DNA from: Luteolibacter flavescens
GTDB lineage: Bacteria; Verrucomicrobiota; Verrucomicrobiia; Verrucomicrobiales; Akkermansiaceae
Reading direction: 5' to 3'
DNA length: 64,000 nucleotides
Assembly (NCBI RefSeq): GCF_025950085.1
Contig: NZ_JAPDDS010000007.1
Span: forward strand, 219,796-283,795
Each line of letters begins with the position of its first letter. Positions within the stretch are counted from its first letter, which is position 1. The translations under genes and the position numbers were made by a program. Of the stretch, positions 9,511 to 18,370 are shown piece after piece. Under the pieces are notes generated by a model, which saw only the letters and a program-made list of their open reading frames with translations, ran no database searches and was not told where the DNA came from.

Positions 9511-10151
9511 ACAAAGGGGGAATGAACATCCTGATCGCCGATGATCACGAGTTGGTGCGGCGCGGCCTGCGCTCGTTGCTTGGCGACGAATACCCGGACG
9601 CCTACATTCGAGAGGCGGGCTCCGCGAGCGACGCGCTGGAGATGGCGGGCGTCGTCACCTACCACCTCGCCATCGTAGATATCAATCTGCCCGGCCGCGA
9701 TGGTCTGGACCTGCTCGGCGATCTCCGTCGGCTGTATCCTGCCCTGCCGGTGCTGATGGTGAGTGCGCACACCGAGGAGGAATTTGCCATCCGGGCGCTG
9801 AAGCTGGGAGCTGCCGGTTACGTCTCGAAACAAAGCGCCGCCGACGTGCTCGTCTCGGCCGTGAAGAAGGTGCTAGCTGGGGGCCGCTACATCAGCGCCA
9901 TCGTTGCGGAGAGGCTGGCCCGCGCCGTGGCGGAAGGCTGGGACGGCGAGCCGCATGAGGCTTTGTCCCATCGTGAGCTGCAGGTGCTGAAGCGCATCGC
10001 GGAAGGTCGCTCGATCAAGGAGATCGCCGCCGAGCTGGCCCTGAGCGAGAAGACCATCGCAACCTATCGCAGCCGCATTTCCGAGAAGCTGCAGCTAGCC
10101 GGGAACGTGGAGCTGACCCGTTACGCGATGAAACACGGGATCATCAGCTAG
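9507..10151 (+). CDS. NarL/FixJ family response regulator
   Basis: The protein is 214 residues if started at the ATG overlapping the kinase stop (ATGA, 9507-9510); an ATG at 9522 directly before NILIADDHE is equally plausible. The receiver domain has acidic DDHE, phosphoacceptor Asp in LAIVDINLPGRDG, and Lys in AAGYVSKQSAAD. A C-terminal LuxR helix-turn-helix follows: ALSHRELQVLKRIAEGRSIK then SEKTIATYRSRISEKL. It is the likely partner of the kinase encoded directly upstream. Target genes are unknown; the fibronectin-domain gene downstream is a neighbour candidate. Confidence 0.9.
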   Translation: MNKGGMNILIADDHELVRRGLRSLLGDEYPDAYIREAGSASDALEMAGVVTYHLAIVDINLPGRDGLDLLGDLRRLYPALPVLMVSAHTEEEFAIRALKLGAAGYVSKQSAADVLVSAVKKVLAGGRYISAIVAERLARAVAEGWDGEPHEALSHRELQVLKRIAEGRSIKEIAAELALSEKTIATYRSRISEKLQLAGNVELTRYAMKHGIIS

Positions 10152-10267
10152 GATAAGCGGAGTTTGTCAACGAACGGATATTGTTAGGGATTTGTCGGTG
10201 AATCCACCGACAAGGAAATCAGCAAGAGCGCCCCTGTCGGGTACGCGGGATTCCGGCATCGTGGGAG

Positions 10268-10894
10268 ATGTCTCATTTAGAAACCCGAAATCTCGCCATC
10301 TCGCCGTGGCGACTCTTCGCCGGTGGCCTGCTGTTCCTCGGTGCAACGCCCATGGCCGCCTCCGCTGCGATCACGCCGTCCAGCAGCGTCTCGCTGGAGT
10401 GGTCGCCAAATCCCGAGCCGGACGTGGTGGGCTACAAGGTCCACTTCGGCACCGACAGCGGCAGCTATTCCGCGGTCATCGATGTGAAGGGTGCCACCCG
10501 CGTGGAACTCCCGCCTGTCAGCCTGGGCACGCCCTATTTCCTCGCGGTGAGCGCCTACAATGCCGCAGGAGATGAAGGCCCGCTCTCAGCAGAGCTGACC
10601 GTGAAAGCGGAAGTGCCGCTACCCGTCGCCGATACCTCGGTGAGCGTGGGATCGCCCGGACAGGCCGAACTTCAATGGCGTTATCCGAGAGCCGACAATG
10701 CGCCAGCAGCGGAGAAATTCACCATCTACACCAGCGAAGATCTTCGCACTTGGTCAGCTACCGGCGATGTTCTGGCGAGCGAGCCAGCACGGATGGATGC
10801 CGATTGGCTATATTTCGAGTTTCCACACGCGGTGGATAGACCGCGGATGTTCTTCAAGGTCGGCTCCTCGAATGCCTTCGGCGAGCAACGATAG
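10268..10894 (+). CDS. Secreted fibronectin type III domain protein
   Basis: The protein is 208 residues. The signal peptide contains WRLFAGGLLFLGATPMAASA, cleaved near residue 33. A fibronectin type III domain follows at about 36-118: SVSLEWSPNPEPDVVGYKVH, then YFLAVSAYNAAGDEGPLS. A second beta-rich module (FTIYTSEDLRTWSATG) ends in FFKVGSSNAFG. This arrangement is common in verrucomicrobial extracellular proteins and suggests surface or matrix binding. It lies 117 bp downstream of the response regulator. Confidence 0.75.
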   Translation: MSHLETRNLAISPWRLFAGGLLFLGATPMAASAAITPSSSVSLEWSPNPEPDVVGYKVHFGTDSGSYSAVIDVKGATRVELPPVSLGTPYFLAVSAYNAAGDEGPLSAELTVKAEVPLPVADTSVSVGSPGQAELQWRYPRADNAPAAEKFTIYTSEDLRTWSATGDVLASEPARMDADWLYFEFPHAVDRPRMFFKVGSSNAFGEQR

Positions 10895-10969
10895 CGTCGC
10901 CCGATTGAGAATGAAAGAGACCTCCGCTGTTCGCGCTGATGCGGTCAGCGGGGGGCACACGATCATCAG

Positions 10970-11437
10970 TCATCCAGCGATGGTTGCGAATTCCTGCTGC
11001 GTTTCTTCCGGCATCTTGCTGCAAGGGAAGTTGTCGGTCATCTTCGCGAGCATCACGTCGATGCGCGAGGCATGGCGATGCCGCTCGAGCCGGTGGGCCA
11101 GTTCCCGGGCGACACGATACCCATTGATAAGCTGGTGGTGCATCCGCGCACAGATTTCCAGAGCAAGTGCCCGCTTCTCGGTGAGTCCGCGAGCGATGGC
11201 GACTTGCGCGATCTCCTTCCCTCCGACGCTCGCCGTGCAGCGGGGGTGGGGGAGTGTCGTGAGAAGCGACCGCAAGCTGTCGCACCTCTGGAGCGAGTCG
11301 CTCTCGATGCCGCACAGGTAGCCACCCAGCGAAGGAACCGAAAGGACGAGCTGGCCGGAAAGGGCCTGGAACCGGAGTTCGGTTTCATGCAGGGCGGCGA
11401 GTTGGCTCCGGTAGTGCGTGAGAAGCGGGTGTTTCAT
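10970..11437 (-). CDS. DUF892-like (YciE/YciF) four-helix protein, probable
   Basis: The protein is 155 residues from an ATG at 11437 (MKHPLLTHYRSQLAALHETE). The first 70 residues, with HYRSQLAALHETELRFQAL and ESDSLQRCDSLRSLL, resemble the N-terminal helix pair of DUF892 ferritin-like proteins made under osmotic or oxidative stress. The rest is helical and polar but diverges from that family, so the match may be partial. A start at 11458 is also possible. The gene sits among other stress-type genes, which supports but does not prove the assignment. Confidence 0.5.
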   Translation of the reverse strand: MKHPLLTHYRSQLAALHETELRFQALSGQLVLSVPSLGGYLCGIESDSLQRCDSLRSLLTTLPHPRCTASVGGKEIAQVAIARGLTEKRALALEICARMHHQLINGYRVARELAHRLERHRHASRIDVMLAKMTDNFPCSKMPEETQQEFATIAG

Positions 11438-11570
11438 GGTCGGAGAAAACGCCAGCATTCCGCAGCTCCCATGCCGGTCGGCGAGTGGGCTGTAATCCTT
11501 ATGGATTCAGGACTTTTTCGCCAATCAGGGGTGACCCTTCATCCTTGCAGCTCCATGAATTGCACGGATC

Positions 11571-11589
11571 GCATTGCAGGAGGCAATGC
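11571..11589. promoter_or_regulatory. Perfect inverted repeat upstream of a lone response regulator
   Basis: GCATTGC and GCAATGC are separated by AGGAG, 78 bp before the ATG at 11667. A second short palindromic run (CGGCATGCGG) follows immediately. The position suits a promoter operator; which protein binds is unknown. Confidence 0.4.
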
Positions 11590-11666
11590 GGCATGCGGAT
11601 GACGTGAAAGGGGGACTTGAAACTCGTTTGACCAGACCGATGATTGTCCCGTAAAACTACCTCCCC

Positions 11667-12323
11667 ATGCCCAAGATTTTCGTGGTTGATGACCACCCCA
11701 TGCTGCGCGGCGGACTGCGACACTCGATCGGTGCGGAGCCCGAGTGGACCTTTTGCGGCGAAGCGGCAAACGCGGCCGAGGCGTTGACTCTGATCCCACA
11801 GGTGATGCCTGACCTGGTGATCATGGACATCACCCTGCCCGATAAGAGCGGGCTCGAGCTTATCAAGGATCTACAGGCGCTCTGCCCGTCCATTCCGGTG
11901 CTGGTTTTCTCGATGCATGACGAACTGCTCTATGCGGAGCGGGTGATCCGCGCGGGCGGTCGCGGCTACCTGATGAAGGGGTCTTCCACCGAGCAATTTC
12001 TGAAGGCGATGATGGATGTCCTGCGCGGCTCGCTCTACCTCAGCGAACGCGTGGCAGGTCAGATCCTGAATCGTCTGGGCCGGGGGAACACGCGCTCCGG
12101 GCTCTCCAGCCTCACCGACAGGGAATTGGAAGTTTTCGAAATGATCGGCCGCGGCGTGCCGACTCCACAGATCGGCGAGACGCTGCATATCAGCCCGCGC
12201 ACCGTGGACGCGCATCGAACGAACATCCGCCTGAAGCTCGGACTGGCCGACGCTCCGGCGGTGATGCGTGAAGCGGTCGTGTGGGTGGAGATGGGCGGCA
12301 CTGCGAAGAATGTGATCCCGTGA
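11667..12323 (+). CDS. NarL/FixJ family response regulator (no adjacent kinase)
   Basis: The protein is 218 residues (MPKIFVVDDHPMLRGGLRHS). The receiver has DDHP, phosphoacceptor Asp in LVIMDITLPDKSG, and Lys in GRGYLMKGSSTEQ. The LuxR-type helix-turn-helix has LSSLTDRELEVFEMIGRGVP and SPRTVDAHRTNIRLKLGL. No histidine kinase is adjacent, so its partner lies elsewhere or it is cross-regulated. It precedes the glycine-zipper and fasciclin genes, which are candidate targets. Confidence 0.9.
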   Translation: MPKIFVVDDHPMLRGGLRHSIGAEPEWTFCGEAANAAEALTLIPQVMPDLVIMDITLPDKSGLELIKDLQALCPSIPVLVFSMHDELLYAERVIRAGGRGYLMKGSSTEQFLKAMMDVLRGSLYLSERVAGQILNRLGRGNTRSGLSSLTDRELEVFEMIGRGVPTPQIGETLHISPRTVDAHRTNIRLKLGLADAPAVMREAVVWVEMGGTAKNVIP

Positions 12324-12449
12324 TGAAGCCGCCTCCGCCGCAGTAGCACATTGCAAGACCTGCGTCGGCCTTTTGCATTGGAGTCTCCTATTTCAAGGAG
12401 CTGAAGTTTCGCGGCTGCGAGCGGTACATCATCCGCTGGAAAGGTCTTC

Positions 12450-12923
12450 ATGAAGGAGGACCACCAACTAGAGGCCAAGTCGCTCTCGGATGATCCCGAG
12501 GGCAAGGAGTTCGGAACGACCTTCGGCGCAGCGCATGGTGCGATTGCCGGCGGCGTCATCGGTTCGCTCGCAGGTCCCGCCGGAACGGTCGCCGGAGCGG
12601 TGATCGGCGCAGGAGCCGGTGCCGCGATAGGATTTGTCGCCGGAGCGGGTGCCAAGAGCGAGGAGATATACTGGAAGGAAAACCTCGAGCGAGAGCCGTT
12701 CTTTGACCGCGGCTACAGCTACGATGACTTCGCTGCAGCATTGCGAATCGGCGAGGAGGGCTTCCGAGATTCCGGTGGCACCAGCTTTGAAGAAAACGAG
12801 ACGAAGCTGCGAGAACAGTGGGAACAGGGAAAGGGCAACTCAGCCTTGGAGTGGAGTCAGGCAAAACAGGCGGCACGCGCCGCATGGGAGCGGCTTGAGA
12901 AGTCCGAGTCGCCGACTTCTTGA
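12450..12923 (+). CDS. Glycine-zipper domain protein
   Basis: The protein is 157 residues. A charged N-terminus leads into a long glycine/alanine-zipper helix pair at about residues 26-68 (GAAHGAIAGGVIGSLAGPAG, then AVIGAGAGAAIGFVAGAGA). The C-terminal half carries the motif series of a widespread stress-associated family: a tyrosine-rich FFDRGYSYDDFAAALRIGEE, then ENETKLREQWEQ and NSALEWSQAKQAARAAWERL. Such proteins are thought to associate with membranes, but no activity is established here. It lies 126 bp after the lone response regulator and may be under its control. Confidence 0.75.
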   Translation: MKEDHQLEAKSLSDDPEGKEFGTTFGAAHGAIAGGVIGSLAGPAGTVAGAVIGAGAGAAIGFVAGAGAKSEEIYWKENLEREPFFDRGYSYDDFAAALRIGEEGFRDSGGTSFEENETKLREQWEQGKGNSALEWSQAKQAARAAWERLEKSESPTS

Positions 12924-13461
12924 ATGGAACTTTGTGGTGGACGTTTGGGCGACTGCGCGCCGGGAAACGTGATCCTGATGGAAGGGCAGTAAGCTTTGAT
13001 CACGGATTCAGCGCTTCCCGACGTGCTCTGCAATGGGTGCGTCAGGAGTCTGACCGGATGACTATGAGAATGGGTTCTCGTCATCGGCTGGAACCGTCTG
13101 AATCGATACATGGGATGTATTTATGATAGATTGCAAATCGTGGGTTCAGGAGGTGCAGCTTGCGAAGATTTGAGGCATTTGGATGGGGATTTGTAACCTG
13201 ATTGGGCACCTCAATTTTTTCAGGTTTGTCGCCTTATTGCGCATTCAAGGCCCTGGATATAGGATGTTCTTCTTGGGAGGGCATTGGCTGCAATTATCAG
13301 GTAACAAGCATGATGCGTGATTCTTCCGCCACTTGTTCGCTATGCTTTCGGTCGATGTGACCAATTGTCATGATCGCTTTGGATCCGAACGAATCAAGTG
13401 GTTCTTCACTGCGGAGGCTATCTGCCCGCCAAATGCTGAGATGGGATCAAGGAGGTATCTT
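12924..13461. other. Lower-GC intergenic region before the fasciclin gene
   Basis: This 538-bp stretch is visibly more A/T-rich than its neighbours. No reading frame here has convincing codon use or a recognisable protein. A strong ribosome binding site (AAGGAGGT, 13449-13456) sits 5 nt before the fasciclin ATG. The length allows a long 5' leader, a small RNA or a remnant of transferred DNA. Confidence 0.4.
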
Positions 13462-13980
13462 ATGAAAACTACTGCCAAGACCATCACATCATTCGCCGCG
13501 GCCCTGATCTTCGGGACGGGACTAGCTCAAAACGATCCGGTGCGTCCCGTCGCTCCTAAGGAACAGCCCAAGGATGTTCTAGGCGTGATCGCCGCGAAGC
13601 CCGAGCTTTCCCTCTTTGCCGACGCCATCAAGGCATCGGGTGTGGAAGACTCGTTGCGCAGGAATGGCCGCTTCACCGTGCTTGCGCCCACGAATGATGC
13701 TTTCCGCGCCTTGCCCGAGGGCACGATGACCGAGCTATCCAAACCGGAAAACCGCGCGCTGCTCGCAGGGATCATCCAGTATCACATTCTCCGCGGAGAG
13801 ATGAAGACAGGCGACATCTCCACTGAAGACGTTCCGACATTGCAGGGTAGCCGCGTCGTTCTGAAGAAGTCGGACGGCATTGTGTGGGTCGGTCGGGGCG
13901 AGGTGCTCGACGCTGACATCGAAGCCACCAATGGCGTGGTCCACGTGATCAATATGGTGCTGGAGCCAGACACCGAGTGA
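13462..13980 (+). CDS. Secreted fasciclin (FAS1) domain protein
   Basis: The protein is 172 residues from an ATG with an excellent ribosome binding site (AAGGAGG, 5-nt spacing), unusual in this window. The signal peptide KTITSFAAALIFGTGLAQ ends near residue 22. One FAS1 domain covers about 38-170: FADAIKASGVEDSLRRNGRF, the H1-like TVLAPTNDAFRALPEGT, the YHILRGEM block, and the final ATNGVVHVINMVLEP. FAS1 proteins act in adhesion. The strong start signal suggests high expression. Confidence 0.9.
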   Translation: MKTTAKTITSFAAALIFGTGLAQNDPVRPVAPKEQPKDVLGVIAAKPELSLFADAIKASGVEDSLRRNGRFTVLAPTNDAFRALPEGTMTELSKPENRALLAGIIQYHILRGEMKTGDISTEDVPTLQGSRVVLKKSDGIVWVGRGEVLDADIEATNGVVHVINMVLEPDTE

Positions 13981-14043
13981 CCTGCGGGCCAAAAGCGGCC
14001 CGCATCCTGTTGGAGACATTCAAAGCTTCCATCTTCCAGACCC

Positions 14044-14373
14044 ATGAAATCGAATTCATTGTTCATTGCATCAGCCCTGACCCTCGGCGGCTTTGCCCTG
14101 ATGGGACTGCAAGGGCAAACTCCTGTGAGCCCCGGCACATCGGTTGCCAATGGAGACAACCCACTCGGAAAGAAGTGTGTCGTTTCCGTCGACGCGCGAG
14201 CTATCCGTGAAGGTCGTTCCGGCACAGAAATGACATCGTCCGGCTTTGAGGCGGACGGTACGGTGAAGGGAGAACTCATCCGGCTTTCCAGCGAATGGTG
14301 TGTCTTGAAGAACGGAACAGTGGAAAACTGGATTCCCACCGAGAAGGTTTTGATGATCAAGGTGTCGGAGTGA
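14044..14373 (+). CDS. Small secreted hypothetical protein
   Basis: The protein is 109 residues. The signal peptide MKSNSLFIASALTLGGFALM is followed by a low-complexity linker and a compact domain with KKCVVSVDARAIREGRSG and WCVLKNGTVENWIPTEKVLM. Two Cys (in KKCVV and EWCVL) could form a disulfide. The W-C-V-L-K ending is reminiscent of small beta-barrel proteins that recur in this phylum, but no family is assigned. It follows the fasciclin gene by 63 bp and may be cotranscribed. Confidence 0.6.
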   Translation: MKSNSLFIASALTLGGFALMGLQGQTPVSPGTSVANGDNPLGKKCVVSVDARAIREGRSGTEMTSSGFEADGTVKGELIRLSSEWCVLKNGTVENWIPTEKVLMIKVSE

Positions 14374-14500
14374 CGTGGCAAATTGCCCGTCATATCGGGC
14401 CAGCCAAAGCAAATTGCACCGGCGACAAGGTTTGCTTGAATTTTCCCGGATAAAAGCGATTCACTCCCCGGTGATTTTCGAGGCTGAGGCCCGTGATACG

Positions 14501-14917
14501 ATGACCGTCCCCACCGACCACCTGCCGATCAGCTTGCCTAAAGGAAATCTTCGGATCCTTGTGGCGGACGATGGCAAGAATGCTGCCGACATTCTGGCGA
14601 TGTTTTTCGAGATGGAGGGACACACCGTGCAGGTGGTTTATGACGGGCGGATGGCAGTCGAGGTCACGCCGTCGTTCCAGCCGCAGCTTATCGTCATGGA
14701 CATCGGCATGCCGGAGATGGATGGCTTGGAAGCCTCACGCCGCATCCGTGAGCAACCGGATGGGAAGGAGATCGTCATCATCGCCCTCAGCGGCCATGAT
14801 CTGGAGCAGGACAAGCGCTCCTGCGCCGAGGCGGGGATTGATCACCACATGGCCAAGCCGGTTCGACCGGATGACCTGCGTGCCGTGATCCGTGGCTATC
14901 AGCAAGGACAGGCTTAG
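14501..14917 (+). CDS. Single-domain response regulator (receiver only)
   Basis: The protein is 138 residues. Nearly all of it is a receiver domain: VADDGKNAADIL with the acidic pair, phosphoacceptor Asp in LIVMDIGMPEMDG, Thr/Ser position in IIALSGHD, and Lys in HHMAKPVRPDD. No output domain is present, so it acts by protein contact, for example in a phosphorelay. Its stop lies 18 bp from that of a convergent hybrid kinase carrying its own receiver, and the C-terminal DHHMAKP resembles that receiver's DHHIVKP, so the two may be related. The ATG at 14501 was chosen because the domain begins at about residue 17. Confidence 0.85.
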   Translation: MTVPTDHLPISLPKGNLRILVADDGKNAADILAMFFEMEGHTVQVVYDGRMAVEVTPSFQPQLIVMDIGMPEMDGLEASRRIREQPDGKEIVIIALSGHDLEQDKRSCAEAGIDHHMAKPVRPDDLRAVIRGYQQGQA

Positions 14918-14935
14918 AGGCCCGATCATTCTTCC

Positions 14936-17900
14936 TCACGACGCCGAGCCGAGCAGGCTGCGCAAAGTATCCAGATCGGTCGGCTTCACGATATGATGGT
15001 CAAATCCGGCGGCCTTGGTTCGCTCTCGATCGCTGTCTTGTCCCCAACCGGTGACGGCCACGAGATGGACCGACTTGCTCCAAGGCTCGGCGCGCATCCT
15101 CCGGGCGGCCTCCCAGCCATCCATCACCGGCATGCCCAAGTCCATGAGCACCACGTCGGGCAGGAAGCTCGGTGCTAGGTCCAGCGCGGCTAGGCCATTC
15201 TCGGCGGTTGCCACCTTGTGGCCGATCAGCTTCACCGCCATCGCGAGGGTTGTGGCTGCATCCGCATTGTCATCCACAATCAATACCCTCTTGGCCGTTC
15301 CGGCCGTGCCACTGTTCTTGTCCATCGATTCTTCTTCATTAGACCATTCCGTCACGGGCGCTGCCGGCAGGATGGGGAGCAGCAGTTGGAATGCGCTGCC
15401 CTCACCGGGGCCGGCGCTCTCCGCCCGCACGCTGCCTCCGTGCATCCGGGTGAGTGATCTCACCAAGGTGAGCCCTATTCCCAGGCCACCGTCGTCCATC
15501 GGTGCCGGATTGACCTGAGCAAACATATCGAAAATCCGCTCCAGCATGTGGGCCGGGATGCCCTTGCCGGTATCCTTCACCCGCACGGCGAGGGTTTCTC
15601 CGTCGATGACCTCCGCCTCCACCCGGATGGTGCCGCCTCGCGGAGTGTACTTCGCGGCGTTGTTCAGGAGATTCGAGATCACCTGTGCCAGACGATGCGG
15701 ATCGGCGTGCAAGTGGATGTCGTGATCCGGAATGGAAATCTCCAGCCGGTGTCCAGCCTCGTCGATGCCAGGTCGCGAGGCCTCGGTGGCGCTATCGAGG
15801 ATCTCGTGGAAACGGCAGCGGCTGAGCCGCAGGTTCATCTTGCCGAGGGTGATGCGCGACACGTCGATCAAGTCGTTCACGAGCGTGACGAGTTGGTCCA
15901 TCTGGCGCTCCATCGCCGATCTGACGACATCGAGTTCCTGGGGAATCCCCTCGGTCATCTTGATCACGCCCAGTCCCGCACGGATCGGCGCCAAGGGATT
16001 CCGCAGCTCGTGGGCGAGGGTGGCCAGAAACTCATCCTTCCTCCGGTCTGTGGCCCGCAGGTCCTCCAGCAATCGCCAGCGCACATACGCTCCGGTGAAG
16101 TAATGCGAGATCGTTTCGAGGAACTCGATCTCATCCGCGTCGAATTGCGTGCGCCTGCGGCTGGCGAAGGAAAGCGTCCCTAACAGCTCGCCGCCAGCCA
16201 TCAGCGGATTGCAGGCATATACCGAGACACCGTACCCCCTCACCAGGGAGGAGATGTCATCGTCCGACTGCTGGATGCAGGTCACCACCATCGGCTCCCG
16301 ATTCAGTGCGACCGTCCCGCAGATGGCCTGCCCATATTGGAGTTTGCCCAGCGATGCCCGCTGCTCGTCCGTGATGCCGGAGCAGGAGAAGAGCGATAGG
16401 CCGTCGCCATCCGGATCCACCATGAAGCTGAAAAAGGCATCGAGATCGAGATGCGGGCGGATCTTGTCAAAGAGCTGCTGGAGCATCACGTCCGGCCGCT
16501 CGTTGCTCAGGATGATCCCGGCCGCCTCCCACAGCAGGCGGAGGCGTGCCGCCTGGCGCTGCAGGAGGAGATCCGCCTGACGGCTCTCGGTGACATCGGT
16601 GCAGCTCCCGATGAAGCCGGTGACCGTGCCTTTCGTGTCTGTCAGCGGCGTTGCGCATCCCAGCGTCCACACCTCGGTGCCGTCCGCGTGGAGAAAGCGG
16701 AATTCGCAGGTGGAAGGCGCCTCTCCCACCATCGAGCCGTGCCAGTCTTTCAACGCCCGCTCCCGGTCTTCCGGGTGAAGGGCGGAAGTCCAGCCGCTGC
16801 CCAGCGCCTGATCCGCGGTAAGTCCGGCCATCGCGCACCAACTGCGGTTGACGAAAAGCACTTGGCCCTCCACGGAGGAAAGGAAGATGCCGACGGGTGC
16901 ATTTTCCGCGAGGATACGGAAGCGCTCCTCGCTTTCACGGAGCTTCGTCGCCATCTCGGCACGCTCAGTGATCTCCAGGGAAATGCCGCCCACCTGGGTC
17001 ATGTTCCCGTTTTCATCGGGGAGGGGGAATTTCGAACTAAGGAAGCGCCAGTGTCCCACCTGCTCTTCCGTGAGGATGGACTTGCCGTACTGGATGACTT
17101 CGAGATCGATCCTGCGGATCCTCTCGGCGATGTCCGGTGGCAAAAGCTGCTGATCGGTCAAGCCCACGACCTCGCCCGTGCTACCCAGATAGTGGCATGC
17201 CACCGGATTTGCCTGGGTGTAGCGGCCCGCAGAATCCTTCACATACGTTGCTACCGGAGAATGGAGCGCGAGCGCTTCCAGGCGCTTCTGGCTGTATCTC
17301 AGGCCGTGCTCCAGCCTCGTCAGCTCGGTGATGTCGGTGAAGTAAAAGTTCGTATGCATTCCCGGAGACACCGGCACCACCTTGATGATGTAGGTCTTGC
17401 CTCCGATGGTTTGCTCGAAGTCCGTGGCCACTCCGAGCATCGCCGCCTCTGCCGCCAGCTTCACCAGCGGGGTCGGTGCAGGCTGCCCCGGTTGCACATT
17501 CCACTCCCGCAGGCATTTGATCGCCGCAGGATTGGCGAATCCGAGCCACGTGCCGCCATCAAGGCGGATGACCGGAGAAGGATTCTCAAGGGGAAGTCGG
17601 CTCAGGGTTGACTCTGTATCACCCGCATCCGCCACCATGATCCTGACCGAGACGCCGGCTGCCTGGCCGGTGGCATTGCACAGCAATTCCGCTCGGACCG
17701 ATGCCCGGATCCGCTTGCCCGATGGGGCTTCTAACAAAACATCCTCCCGTGGAATCACCCCAACGCCACGCCATGCCCGCAGTGGCGGCAGATCCTCGTC
17801 CGGAATCGGGCTGCCGTCTTCCCTTAGGAAACGGATGGGTCCGCACCACGGCACGCTGCCCGGAAGTCCTTCCCACAGGAGGTGCGCAGCCTGATTGTAG

Positions 17901-17965
17901 GACAAGATCTCTCCCGCGGGTCCGCAGAAGTAGATGGCTACGCTGGCTTCACTCGGGTGGTGCAT
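14936..17965 (-). CDS. Hybrid sensor histidine kinase: PAS repeats, GAF, kinase, receiver
   Basis: The protein is 1009 residues from an ATG at 17965, with no membrane helices, so it is cytoplasmic. The order is PAS-like domains at about 8-115, 125-215, 225-335 and 345-460 (ERFRILAENAPVGIFLSSVE), GAF at about 475-630, HisKA with acceptor His652 (FLATLAHELRNPLAPIRAG), the HATPase (NLLNNAAKYTPRGG, KDTGKGIP, GGLGIGLTLVRSLTRMHGG) and a receiver at 892-1009 with Asp942 and Lys994. The multiple PAS/GAF units imply integration of several internal or small-molecule signals. Phosphate may pass from its receiver to a separate regulator such as the convergent single-domain receiver. The start is uncertain because no clear ribosome binding site is seen. 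Confidence 0.9.
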   Translation of the reverse strand: MHHPSEASVAIYFCGPAGEILSYNQAAHLLWEGLPGSVPWCGPIRFLREDGSPIPDEDLPPLRAWRGVGVIPREDVLLEAPSGKRIRASVRAELLCNATGQAAGVSVRIMVADAGDTESTLSRLPLENPSPVIRLDGGTWLGFANPAAIKCLREWNVQPGQPAPTPLVKLAAEAAMLGVATDFEQTIGGKTYIIKVVPVSPGMHTNFYFTDITELTRLEHGLRYSQKRLEALALHSPVATYVKDSAGRYTQANPVACHYLGSTGEVVGLTDQQLLPPDIAERIRRIDLEVIQYGKSILTEEQVGHWRFLSSKFPLPDENGNMTQVGGISLEITERAEMATKLRESEERFRILAENAPVGIFLSSVEGQVLFVNRSWCAMAGLTADQALGSGWTSALHPEDRERALKDWHGSMVGEAPSTCEFRFLHADGTEVWTLGCATPLTDTKGTVTGFIGSCTDVTESRQADLLLQRQAARLRLLWEAAGIILSNERPDVMLQQLFDKIRPHLDLDAFFSFMVDPDGDGLSLFSCSGITDEQRASLGKLQYGQAICGTVALNREPMVVTCIQQSDDDISSLVRGYGVSVYACNPLMAGGELLGTLSFASRRRTQFDADEIEFLETISHYFTGAYVRWRLLEDLRATDRRKDEFLATLAHELRNPLAPIRAGLGVIKMTEGIPQELDVVRSAMERQMDQLVTLVNDLIDVSRITLGKMNLRLSRCRFHEILDSATEASRPGIDEAGHRLEISIPDHDIHLHADPHRLAQVISNLLNNAAKYTPRGGTIRVEAEVIDGETLAVRVKDTGKGIPAHMLERIFDMFAQVNPAPMDDGGLGIGLTLVRSLTRMHGGSVRAESAGPGEGSAFQLLLPILPAAPVTEWSNEEESMDKNSGTAGTAKRVLIVDDNADAATTLAMAVKLIGHKVATAENGLAALDLAPSFLPDVVLMDLGMPVMDGWEAARRMRAEPWSKSVHLVAVTGWGQDSDRERTKAAGFDHHIVKPTDLDTLRSLLGSAS

Positions 17966-18076
17966 GGAGAGGGTGACCCATCCCCGCGCGAAAGTGGTGG
18001 CTGCCACGCCGCGCGGGTTCCGGCATGTTATAGCCAGCAAGCGCCGCGGTGTCCAAGCAGGACTTCGCTTGATAGC

Positions 18077-18370
18077 CTACAATTCCGAAAGAGGGGGCTC
18101 CCCCTTCCGCCAGTCCTCCGCCGCGTGCGGCAGGGGCATTGCCTCCTCCTGCAGGGCCGAGGGCACATGACGAGACGGCAGGGCCATCGCCTGACTCCAC
18201 TGGAGGCGCACACAGGAATCCGGTGCGTGAGTCGAATCTGAAGCCGGCGTCGTCGGACACACGGCCACGCCACCTTTCAACACCCATCCCTCCCCGAGGA
18301 GCTGATTCACCCGGTCCTCGAATTTCCCGAGGTCGTCGGAGGTGACGACAGTGTATTGCTCGAAGACCAT
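18077..18370 (-). CDS. Small DUF1737-like protein
   Basis: The protein is 97 residues (MVFEQYTVVTSDDLGKFED). The first 35 residues match the DUF1737 pattern: YTVVTSDDLGKFEDRVNQ then GEGWVLKGGV, the Y-x-V-V...L...V-N-x-x-x-x-x-G-W signature of small alpha/beta proteins. The tail is low complexity. Its ATG overlaps the stop of the upstream acidic-protein gene by one base (TAATG), indicating translational coupling in the topoisomerase operon. Function unknown. Confidence 0.7.
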   Translation of the reverse strand: MVFEQYTVVTSDDLGKFEDRVNQLLGEGWVLKGGVAVCPTTPASDSTHAPDSCVRLQWSQAMALPSRHVPSALQEEAMPLPHAAEDWRKGEPPLSEL

